Shown: positions 1 to 9,033 of the stretch, in pieces | How positions within the stretch are numbered: position 1 is the first letter of the stretch | Layout: every line of letters starts with the position of its first letter | Assembly (NCBI RefSeq): GCF_905171765.1 | Contig: NC_053390.1 | Span: 581,648,471-581,712,470, forward strand | Direction of reading: 5' to 3' | From: Bufo bufo | Taxonomy: Eukaryota; Chordata; Amphibia; Anura; Bufonidae | DNA: 64,000 nt | Position numbers and translations under genes: made by a program | Notes under the pieces: model-generated | What the model was told of the DNA's origin: nothing | What the model saw: the letters and a program-made list of their open reading frames with translations, nothing else | Databases searched by the model: none

Positions 1-560
1 TTGGCCAAAGCATAGTAAGCCACTCACCGCGTCAAGGCTGTCTCATGAGTGGTCCCTAACTCTTGTTCCTACCTGTTCATGGGCCATGACAGCCACATAA
101 AATCCAGGGAATGCAGGTCAGCATGCAAGCCAAGTACACTTTGCTTGTAACCCCATCCGGTGCCATTACAGCTTTCATCGGATCCAGGGATGCAAGTACC
201 AACATGCATGCTGAACCCACCATATACTTCTCCTGGAGCCAAATGGCTAATGGTAGGTTCTATACAAGCAGACTCAGTTTTATACTGACTTTAAAACCAG
301 CCTCAAGGACAGATTAACTGGTCAGGTGTGCAATGACTCCAAGGAGATCGCCACGCCTCCAATATATACTACAAAGAAAAAAATAAGGGGTTGGGTCAGC
401 ACAACCTGCCTGTAGGTGCAGATCGCTATGGCGAAATACATATACAAACGGTGAGTGGCTTACTATGCTTTGGCCAAAATATAAACCAATGTCTCATCCA
501 GCATGGAGGGCAGAGTGCTGGATGTAGTGTGCGATCACATTTGCATTTTCCGTTTCAATA
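1..560. repeat. Dispersed repeat, same family as the 33704-34534 palindrome
   Basis: The block matches the sequence around 33780-34610 over long stretches, including the phrase about a blunt TTGGCCAAAGC start at position 1. Bases 1-29 reappear in inverted form at 450-478, so this copy is also partly self-complementary, although it runs off the left edge of the window. Bases 440-560 match 34430-34535 closely. The frame that reads through 391-621 is this repeat, not element coding sequence: its first codon is TTG and no PLE homology is visible there. Function unknown. Confidence 0.75.
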
Positions 561-621
561 TGTACATACAACTTGTAAAAATAGGTCCAAGAAATACCCA
601 AGAAACGAGATCAGTCACGAA

Positions 622-2628
622 ATGGCAAGTTTTAAAAAATGCGTAGAAAGCGGTATACGGAAAATAAAGAATAGCACCAAATATAGACGGAATAATTTGA
701 CAAATGATGAAATAAAAGCTCTAAAAACTTTACAGAAAGAGGAAAATATAGTAATACGTCCAGCGGATAAGGGAGGATCCATTGTGATCCAGGACATTCA
801 GAAATATAACACAGAATGTCTCAGACAGTTACAGGATACAAATACATACTGTAGACTACCAAGTGACCCTACTAACCAATTTTATTTAGAACTTTTAGCA
901 TTTTGTAATAGAGGTTATAAGAAAGGACTTTTAACAGATGAGGAACACAAATTTTTATTGAATAAAACTCCGCGTATACCTATGTTTTATTGTGTACCAA
1001 AAGTACACAAGGACCAAGAAAATCCTCCAGGCCGACCTATAGTGTCAGGAATAGGATCCCTTACGTCAAATTTATCTCAGTATATAGATCAAATGTTGCA
1101 GCCCAGGGTTCAAAAAATAGAGTCATATACAAAAGACACCACACAAATTATTCAAATAGTGGAGAAATTGAAATTTAAGGACACCTGGATTATGGGATCC
1201 TTGGATATACAATCTCTATATACAATAATAGAGCATGATAAGGGCAAACAGGCTGTTAGGTCCCAACTTACATTGGAAGGTAGACTAGGAGTGGAACAAA
1301 TTGAGTTTATAATTGAAGGGATAGACTTCATTTTAAATCACAATTATTTTAATTTTGAGGGGAATTTTTACTTACAAACACAGGGGACCGCCATGGGCAC
1401 CAGGTCCGCCCCCAGCTATGCCAATTTGTTTATGGCAGAGTGGGAACGGCAGATCATACAGCCCAAGCTGGGGACGGACCTGGTGCTCTGGCAACGCTAT
1501 ATTGATGACATCCTGTTTGTTTGGCAAAGTGGTAATGAGAGTCTACAATTATTTTTGAAAGATATTAATTCTAATTATAGAAACCTCAAATTCACAGGGG
1601 TAACAAGCCAGGAAAAAGTAGAATACCTGGACTTGAATATTAGCATTGTGAATCAAGATATAGTATGCAGTACTTTCATTAAACCTACCGCCAAAAACAG
1701 TTACATCTTATTTAACAGTTGTCACCTGCCTAGCTGGTTATCAAATATCCCACAAGGACAATTCCGAAGAATTAAGAGGAATTGCACATTGGAAACCCAA
1801 TATAAGTTGGAGGTTGACGAGATGAGAGATAAATTTTTGGAGAAGAACTACCCCACAGGAATTTTGGATAAAGCATTGGAGCAAGTTAACAATATGGATA
1901 GGAAATCCTTTTTTGGGGAGAAGACACAATCTGTGGACCCTCCCCAAGAAATATTACGTTTAATCTTGCCCTTTAGTGACGATTATAAAAAAATACGCCA
2001 AATTGTGACCAAACATTGGCATTTGTTACAAAAGGACAAGATTATAGGAACCTTAATGCCGGTAAATCCAAAAATCACCTTTACAAAGGCACCTAATTTA
2101 AGTATAAAAGTGGCCCCTACGGTGAAAAAACAATTAAATAGGGAATCCACCATTTCAAGTTGGATAGGTCTACAGGGCTTCTTTAGGTGTGGTACCTGTA
2201 GGAACTGCAAACTAACATCCTTCCAAAAAAGAACCAACGAATTGGTGTCTATTAATAACAATCATCGTCATCTAATAAAGGATTGTCTAACGTGCAATTC
2301 AGAGAATGTTATTTACGCTATGGAATGCCCGTGTAAATTATTATACATAGGCAGAACTAAAAGATTTTTAAAAAAACGTATTTCGGAGCATATAAATAAT
2401 ATACGGAAGGGATTTGAGAACCATTCGCTATCATACCACTTTAAAATTACACATAATCAGGATCCCTCAGGTTTGAGGTTTTTAGCCATTGATAAAGTGG
2501 AGAAAGAATGGAGAGGTGGCAACCATATTGAAAGGATGTCGAGACTTGAAACCAAGCGAATCTTTGAATTCGATACTCTGATACCAAGAGGACTCAATGC
2601 AGAGTTTGAACTCTTTGGATTCTTATAA
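622..2628 (+). CDS. PLE1 reverse transcriptase with GIY-YIG endonuclease (truncated N-terminus)
   Basis: The open frame is uninterrupted and ends at 2628. The first ATG is at 622 (668 residues); the upstream part of the frame belongs to an unrelated repeat. Seen in order: DKGG block near residue 48, GRPIVSG near 137, catalytic LDIQSLYT near 193, GTAMGTRSAPSYANL near 255, and the catalytic YIDD at 293-296. A CGTCRNC cysteine cluster lies near 523, then a GIY-YIG-type VIYAMEC...LYIGRT near 563-579 with the expected downstream Arg and His. This order (RT then C-terminal GIY-YIG with preceding cysteines) is diagnostic of Penelope-like elements. The protein copies element RNA at a nick made by its endonuclease. 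It lacks the N-terminal LSKGLSF segment seen in PLE2, so it is probably not autonomous, but the absence of stops or frameshifts points to a young insertion. Confidence 0.88.
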   Translation: MASFKKCVESGIRKIKNSTKYRRNNLTNDEIKALKTLQKEENIVIRPADKGGSIVIQDIQKYNTECLRQLQDTNTYCRLPSDPTNQFYLELLAFCNRGYKKGLLTDEEHKFLLNKTPRIPMFYCVPKVHKDQENPPGRPIVSGIGSLTSNLSQYIDQMLQPRVQKIESYTKDTTQIIQIVEKLKFKDTWIMGSLDIQSLYTIIEHDKGKQAVRSQLTLEGRLGVEQIEFIIEGIDFILNHNYFNFEGNFYLQTQGTAMGTRSAPSYANLFMAEWERQIIQPKLGTDLVLWQRYIDDILFVWQSGNESLQLFLKDINSNYRNLKFTGVTSQEKVEYLDLNISIVNQDIVCSTFIKPTAKNSYILFNSCHLPSWLSNIPQGQFRRIKRNCTLETQYKLEVDEMRDKFLEKNYPTGILDKALEQVNNMDRKSFFGEKTQSVDPPQEILRLILPFSDDYKKIRQIVTKHWHLLQKDKIIGTLMPVNPKITFTKAPNLSIKVAPTVKKQLNRESTISSWIGLQGFFRCGTCRNCKLTSFQKRTNELVSINNNHRHLIKDCLTCNSENVIYAMECPCKLLYIGRTKRFLKKRISEHINNIRKGFENHSLSYHFKITHNQDPSGLRFLAIDKVEKEWRGGNHIERMSRLETKRIFEFDTLIPRGLNAEFELFGFL

Positions 2629-2873
2629 GTAATTGGTGGGCGCCGACGTTTCGACGTTTAACTGACTGTTTATATTACAGTCGGTTTTTCCTCTAGACGT
2701 GGGCGCCCCCCATAACACATCCCTCGTATTAACATGAATCATTTTTATATCTTTTATGTCTATATTGACAGTTTTATAGAATTTGTGCATTTTAACATAT
2801 TTATTTAGGAGTCATTTGGTAGATTATAATCCTGTCTATATTTCCCTTTTAAAGTTGTAATAGAGACTTTTAG

Positions 2874-3498
2874 TGGTATTTGATATTGTTCTTAATGTTT
2901 TAAAACTAATATATATTGTGGATGGGCAATATGTGCCTTTATTTAAGTGAAAATGCAAAAAAAAAAAAACGCATGGAAACCGCATCAAAAACGCATGGTG
3001 TCCATATGCGTTTTTTGCATCAATAGATGCAGAAATTTAAAGTATATAACTGGGTGAAATTGCAGAAATGTGATGAATTGCAAAAGCCAGCAAAAGCATT
3101 TTTTAGTTTCCACATATGACATTTTATTTTTTAGTTTCCATATATGACATTTCTTTTTGTGATTGTGATATAATGTGGAATACCAGAGTATCACAGACAG
3201 AAATGGTATTTGATATTGTTCTCAATGTTTTAAAATTAATATATATTGTTGATGGGCAATATGTACCTTTATTTAAGTGAAAATGCGAAAAACGCATGGA
3301 AACCGCATTAAAAACGCATGGTGTCCAGATGCGTTTTTTGCATCAATGGATGTAGAAATTTAAAGTATATAACTGGGTGAAATTGCAGAAATATGATGTA
3401 TTGCAAAAGTCAGCAAAAGTATTTTTTAGTTTCCACATCTGACATCTCTCTTTGTGATTGTGATACAATGTGGAACACCTGAGTACCGACAGACAGGA
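2874..3498 (+). repeat. 331-bp direct duplication in the PLE1 3' region
   Basis: Copy one (2874-3204) and copy two (3205-3498) share the order TTTGATATTGTTCT, GATGGGCAATATGT, clustered AACGCATGG motifs, and GTATATAACTGGGTGAAATT. Copy two is shorter, having lost an internal 30-40 bp that is itself doubled in copy one. Each contains a small self-complementary stretch of AACGCAT and ATGCGTTTT. Noncoding. Confidence 0.85.
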
Positions 3499-3570
3499 AA
3501 TGAAGATTGGATTGAGACCAAGTTAAACAAGTAACATCCAGTATAAAAGAGGGGTTATGGATGGGGTGAA

Positions 3571-3616
3571 GCATACCACTGAGGAAGGGGTTGGACCCCG
3601 AAACGCGTCTGGTACT
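3571..3616 (+). ncRNA. Hammerhead-ribozyme-like motif in the PLE1 tail
   Basis: The core reads CTGAGGA, a GGGG/CCCC stem II with a TTGGA loop region, then GAAACGCGTC. The CUGANGA plus GAAA pair is the invariant hammerhead core. AC-GC-GU would form the minimal two-pair stem III, and GTC is a permitted cleavage triplet. ACCA before the core pairs with TGGT after it as stem I. Published work describes such minimal type I hammerheads in Penelope-like elements of many eukaryotes. Cleavage is inferred, not shown. Confidence 0.72.
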
Positions 3617-4185
3617 ACACCCCATCTTTGTACTGAAAAACCCACCTTACCATTAAATCGACCATAACCGAACAGAGAGCCGGCTTTAATCTCCTGATTG
3701 AATACTGCTACAAATATCTAAAGGCAGATCCTGGGAGTAAGTACACTTGAAGGCTCTTGTGATTATTTCGGACGAACACTTGGTCGATACAAAGGTAATG
3801 GACTTAATTCGCTTGCAAGCTTTTCAGCAGTGAGTTGCTGCCATTCACGTCGCTTTGGCGGGACGCCGCCGCGACTATTTGAATAACTGCAAAGCATATG
3901 ACTGTTGTCTCAATATGAAAGTAAAAAACGAATAGACTTATTGCAAACAAGTCTTTGGATGTTCACAATCATTGGATCCAAGATTTACAATATTGGACTA
4001 TTGAATATTTGCTGATTAATCGAATAATAGCCTTTGCTCTGTCGAATATTCATTATATTTATTTGTTAATAACCTATTTATTCTACTGCATTCTTGATTG
4101 TTTTATGCATCAAATATATTTATATTATCAATAAAACTCATCTTTGCTTAAAATACACGGTCGCAGCTATCCTTGAGTGCCCTGT

Positions 4186-5223
4186 TCACCTATATACGTA
4201 TTTGTTTTTAATGTGTTTACTCCACTGCAGTTCATGCTTTGCATGCAGGTGCCTGGTCATGCAGGTTGTGCTAAGGTTCAGAACGTTAATGCCTCGCTTC
4301 AGGCTCTGATGGCACAGCGTGCAAACCACTCGGGTCTTGTCGTCAGCACATTGTTTAAAGAAGTGCCATGCCAGGGAACTCCTTGAAGCTGCCTTTGGGG
4401 TGCTCGGTCCCAGATGGCGGCGGTCAGTAGCAGGCGGAGTCTCTTGGCGGCGGAAGTTCTGATTTTGCCCACTGCTCCCTCTTTGTCTTTTGCTACGCTG
4501 TTGGCTCGGTCTCACCACTGCCTCTTCCTCTGAACTGTGAAAGTCAGTGGCACGACCTTCATTCCATGTGGGGTCTAGGACCTCATCGTCCCCTGCATCG
4601 TCTTCCACCCAGTCTTGATCCCTGACCTCCTGTTCAGTCTGCACACTGCAGAAAGACGCAGCAGTTGGCACCTGTGTTTCGTCATCATCAGAGACGTGCT
4701 GAGGTGGTATTCCCATGTCCTCATCATCAGGAAACATAAGTGGTTGTGCGTTAGTGCATTCTATCTCTTCCACCCCTGGGGAAGGGCTAGGTGGATGCCC
4801 TTGGGAAACCCTGGCAGCAGAGTCTTCAAACAGCATAAGAGACTGCTGCATAACTTGAGGCTCAGACAGTTTCCCTGATATGCATGGGGGTGATGTGACA
4901 GACTGATGGGCTTGGTTTTCATGCGCCATCTGTGCGCTTTCTTCAGAAGACTGGGTGGGAGATAATGTGAACGTGCTGGATGCACTGTCGGCCACCCAAT
5001 TGACTAATGCCTGTACCTGCTCAGGCCTTACCATCCTTAGAACGGCATTGGGCCCCACCAAATATCCCTGTAAAATCTGGCGGCTACTGGGGCCTGAGGT
5101 AGTTGGTACACTAGGACGTGTGGCTGTGGCAGAACGGCCACGTCCTCTCCCTGCACCAGAGGGTCCACTAACACCACCGCGACCATGTCCACGTCCGCGT
5201 CCCTTACTAGTTGTTTTCCTCAT
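4186..5223 (-). pseudogene. hAT-A transposase, N-terminal part with BED zinc finger (truncated)
   Basis: The 345-residue frame starts at 5223 with a Gly/Arg-rich (RGRGRG) basic N-terminus. It continues through an acidic, serine-rich linker to a BED-type finger near residues 275-325 (WHFFKQC..., CTLC, RHLHAKH). It is closely similar to the N-terminal part of hAT B at 19700-20712 and, more distantly, hAT C. The catalytic RNase-H-like domain and dimerisation tail are missing: homology ends near 4200, and the last residues before the stop come from the adjoining PLE1 tail. Intact hAT transposases bind terminal repeats and excise DNA; this fragment could at most bind DNA. The frame has no internal stops, unlike the equivalent region of B. 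Confidence 0.85.
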
Positions 5224-5370
5224 TGTTACCGTTCACCACAATAAGAAAAATATTATTCGGGCCAATGTATTGAATTAAAATTCAGGCCATTTTTTACAGA
5301 CACCTAACACTGTCTGGCTATCTATTTAGGTACTGTATTACACTAATACAGGCACACAAGTAATGACAGA

Positions 5371-6290
5371 TTTGGTTGAATATAAATGTGAGGCCTATTT
5401 TTTACGCGCTGTGTGACAGATATACCTTTAATCACAGAATTAGACTTGTATCTGCACTGTAGGGTGTGTTTTAAGTTTTTCAGAATGACACTATCAGCAC
5501 CTTGAATCTAAGATATCCTTTTTGGGATAGATTTAAAGTAGGTCTGATATAGCAGAAACTACTAATTTTGAGAATGGCAAATTTGGGAATAGTTTTTCAA
5601 CTCAGAACAAAAACTGTGCTTTTACGGTCACTACAAATAATTTGACCAGCTAAAACAGTACAGATTTGGTTGAATAGAAATGTGAGGCCTATTTTTTACG
5701 CGCTGTGTGACAGATATACCTTTAATCACAGAATTAGACTTGTATCTGCACTGTAGCGTGTGTGTTAAGTTTTTCAGAATGACACTATCAGCACCTTCAA
5801 TCTAAGATATCCTTTTTGGGATAGATTTAAAGTAGGCCTGATATAGCAGAAACTACTAATTTTGAGAATGGCAAATTTGGGAATAGTTTTTCAACCCAGA
5901 ACAAAAACTGTGCTTTTACGGTCACTAAATATAACTTGACCAGCTACAACTGTACTGATTTGGAGGAATAGAAATGTCAGGCCTATTTTTTACGCGCTGT
6001 GTGACAGATATACCTTTAATCACAGAATTAGACTTGTATCTGCACGGTAGCGTGTGTGTTAAGTTTTTCAGAATGACACTATCAGCACCTTCAATCTAAG
6101 ATATCCTTTTTGGGATAGATTTAAAGTAGGCCTGATATAGCAGAAACTACTAATTTTGAGAATGGCAAATTTGGGAATAGTTTTTAAACCCAGAACAAAA
6201 ACTGTGCTTTTACGGTCACTAAATATAACTTGACCAGCTAAAACTGTACTGATTTGGAGGAATAGAAATGTCAGGCCTATTTTTTAGGCG
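5371..6290. repeat. 294-bp tandem repeat, three units plus a partial
   Basis: Units begin at 5371, 5665, 5959 and 6253 (TTTGG followed by a GAATA...AAATGT block), giving a period of exactly 294 bp for the first three. Units differ by scattered substitutions only. The array lies in the 5' subterminal region of hAT A. No open frame runs through it. Confidence 0.9.
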
Positions 6291-6295
6291 CTGGG

Positions 6296-6585
6296 TGACA
6301 GGCTCAACTTGCCCCTGATGTAGTATATGGCCAAAAAATAACCACACTATTGATGGTTAAATGCACTTGGGTGACACAGGCTCAGCCTGCACCTAATGTA
6401 GTATATGGCCAAAAAATAACCACACTATTGATGGTTAAATGCACTTGATGAAAGCTTGACCCTGATGTAGGATATAGCAAAAAATAACCACACTATTGAT
6501 GGTTAAATGCACTTGGGTGACACAGGCTCAGCCTGCACCTGATGTAGTATATGGCCAAAAAATAACCACACTATTGATGGTTACC
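6296..6585. repeat. About 78-bp tandem repeat, four units
   Basis: The phrase ACCACACTATTGATGGTTA recurs four times with TGATGTAGTATATGGCC before it. It follows the 294-bp array without a gap and belongs to the hAT A subterminal region. Confidence 0.85.
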
Positions 6586-6860
6586 GTATTTTTCGCCCTA
6601 TAAGACGCACCGGCCTATAAGACGCACCTTAGGTTTTTGAGGACAAAAATAAGAAAAAAAATATTTTTAACCAAAAGGTGTGCTTTTGGTGGGTTTTGAA
6701 TTAATGGTGGTCTGTGCATGACACTATTATGGGGGATCTGTGGATGACGTACTGTCATGTGGGGGATCTGTGGATGGCACTGTTATGGGGGACCTGTGGA
6801 TGGCACTGTTTTAATGGTGTATTCATCATTTTCTAACCTTTTATTATGAACCAGACACCC
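6586..6860. repeat. Dispersed repeat with ATAAGACGCAC motif
   Basis: It starts with GTATTTTTCGCCCTATAAG followed by two TATAAGACGCACC phrases, an A-rich stretch, and three imperfect 36-40 bp units of GGGGGATCTGTGGATG. The opening motif is familiar from vertebrate interspersed repeats; I cannot name the family with certainty. It appears to have inserted into the hAT A 5' region. Confidence 0.55.
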
Positions 6861-6994
6861 TCTTCTCTTCCGAGCAGGGGGTGCCTGGTTGTTTCCCATT
6901 GACTTCCATTATACTCGGGTGCTCGGCCGAGCACACGAATATAGCAGTGTGTTCGGGCTGAACACCTGAATACTTTGGTGCTCGCTCATCACTA

Positions 6995-8496
6995 GATAGG
7001 ACATGTCTGTCACAGACACAGCATTTTGGTGTCTTACTGGGACAGTGTTAGGATTTGGGAAGATATATTTAGTGAGGTAGATTGAATTACTTGATAGAAA
7101 GTCAGATTTTTTTTATTTTTTATTAGGGACTGGATAAGGTGAGTTTGGGTATTCTACAGTACATATGTTACAGCCAGGGCTGGAGCTGTTCCTATACAAA
7201 CAGTTTTGCACTGCACATGAGCTTTTAAAGAGACAGTACTCTTTTTATGTGCAGGAGCAAGCAATTTTTTTCTAAAATTATGTTGAAAGTTTATAGTTAT
7301 ACAATAAGGGGTCAGAAATACCAAAGTGCAGCACAAAATTCTGTCTCAGCACAATCTACCACAGTGCAGTGCAAAATACCTCCCCAGGAGTGGCTATCAA
7401 TAACTGACATGTTCTGTCCTCTTTTTCCTCCGTCTCAATTGTCTCTTCTCTATTTAAGATATGGAGCATAGGGCTTAGGATGTGAAATTCAGCATCAAGC
7501 ACAAAGTCAGCCCTATCTCGAGTATGGTGCCTGAGATGCCTGTGTCCCTGCACCATTTTACGCTGCCAAATATAGTGGCCTGTGGCATGTGAGGGTAAAC
7601 AGCAAGGTAGGGAGAAAAGGGCTCTCACTCATCGCCAGCAATACAGTTGGAATCGAGTGGGTATCTACAGCTGCCAGGCAGGTACATAAGTAGCTGATGT
7701 AAACAAGAAAAAAACTCCAGCACCTGATATCTCCATAAAAAGTCCAACATTTCTTGAATAACCATTAAAAAGCTTGTCTGAGCAGGTACTGCATGCACGG
7801 TTGATGCATTTCGGATTAAAATTCCTTAATAATGACCTGATGAAGTACCTGATGCTGCCAGTGTTAATTACCACTGAGAGCATCAGATCATACTGTAGCT
7901 GGTCAGAGCCAGGAAGGAGGGCTTGGCAGCGCCTCTGGGCATTGGCCAACCTGAGTTTATGACCAACTGACCCGTGACCATGCGGAGTGTAATGGTGGCG
8001 CTCCATGGCAGCTTCCGTCTCAACACCTGGGGTGGGCATGGGCTCAGCAACGCTCACTCTGCTGCTGCCAGGCAGCCAGACTCTGCTGGCCATCCTCTGA
8101 CTTCCAGCAGTGTGGCCAACCTCCAGAATTCTTTGTCCCCGCCCTTAGTGGATTATACTGTCTTTAGGGGACTGATAGTGAGCACTTAGTCTTGATGGAA
8201 GATACCAAACCACAATTATTTCGTCTTGTACTCTCAAGTGGTGGAGAACTTAGATTGCTCCTTAGAATTGTCACTGTGTGGCAAGATACAGTACACAGCA
8301 CCATGAATATGTGAAGGAGCTTTTACAGGCAGGGACACAGCGATACTTCCACGTTTGTTTAGGTCTGGTTCGCACCCCAGGCACTTATCCATCTCTTCCA
8401 CATTTGCCTCAGTTGTCATTCCCCCAAAAAGAACAGGCAGGGAGTTGTTTTCTTCTTCCTCCTTTCATATATATAAATGAAGTGTTGTCATGATGT
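6995..8496. other. No gene recognised; decayed repeat DNA
   Basis: No frame here resembles a known protein. 7700-8090, read on the minus strand, ends with CAGGTGCTGGAGTTTTTT and contains AATCCGAAATGCATC, a layout reminiscent of an eroded PLE tail, but the core hammerhead residues are not preserved. 8260-8496 seems to be part of the older sequence into which hAT C inserted, because it continues at 13135. Confidence 0.4.
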
Positions 8497-9033
8497 CTTA
8501 GAAGTAGGGATGAGCGGATCCATGGATGTTCAGGTTCACCGGGTTCGACCGAACTTCAGGTCAAAGTTAGGGTTCAGGACCCGAACTAGAACCCGAACCC
8601 CATTGAAGTCAATGGGGACCTGAAGTTTGGTGCACTAAAATGGCTGTATAATAGTCATAGTAAGGGCTGGAGGGCTGCAAATGGAAGCACAATGGGGGTA
8701 TTAGCAGGACAGTTGCCCTGCAAACAAATGTGGATAGGGAAATGACTTGAAAAAACATAGAATAGAAAAAAAATGAAATATATAATCTTGAACTAGGAAG
8801 CGGAGGTCAAAGTGGAGTAGAAGGTTGAGGAGGCGGTTGACGTGGCGGTCAACACTGTTTTTGATGTTTTTTATTTATATTTTTATTCGCTTTATTTATT
8901 TTTTATTTATTCTTTGTATAAATTTGGGAAGACCCCAAAACATTGGGAAATAGAAAAGAGAATGGAAAGAGAAAGTGCACTGGAGTATAGCAATGGCTTG
9001 GTGCGGACGGTATACTTATCTACTCAGCTCATT

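Larger units (their letters stand above)
555..4200 (+). mobile_element. Penelope-like retroelement PLE1, 5'-truncated
   Basis: A Penelope-like element (RT plus GIY-YIG endonuclease) starts abruptly near 555 inside the repeat at 1-560. Compared with PLE2 in this window it lacks the N-terminal region that normally precedes the DKGG block, so it is a 5'-truncated copy. Downstream of the stop come a 3' region with a 331-bp direct duplication (2874-3498), a hammerhead-like motif (about 3571-3616) and some 580 bp of AT-rich tail. The right border is placed near 4200 because from there the sequence follows hAT coding DNA (see 4186-5223). No target-site duplication was found, so both borders are approximate. 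Confidence 0.8.
4200..6994 (-). mobile_element. hAT element A, 5' half only
   Basis: Minus-strand coding DNA (5223 downwards) is preceded on its 5' side by two tandem arrays (5371-6290 and 6296-6585). It ends at 6994 with a hAT-like terminus: read on the minus strand, TAGTGATGAGCGAGC. The 3' half and opposite terminus are missing at the PLE1 junction, so no target-site duplication can be checked. Subterminal arrays next to the terminus recur in hAT B, C and D. Confidence 0.7.

Noticed and set aside
391..621. N-terminal extension of the PLE1 protein from 391
   Set aside because: It begins with TTG and translates a repeat also found at 34430-34560; no PLE similarity is present before about 560.
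7700..8093. Functional hammerhead in the 7700-7860 repeat
   Set aside because: The minus strand has CCGAAATGC but not an intact CTGANGA core at the right spacing, so it is at best an eroded tail.
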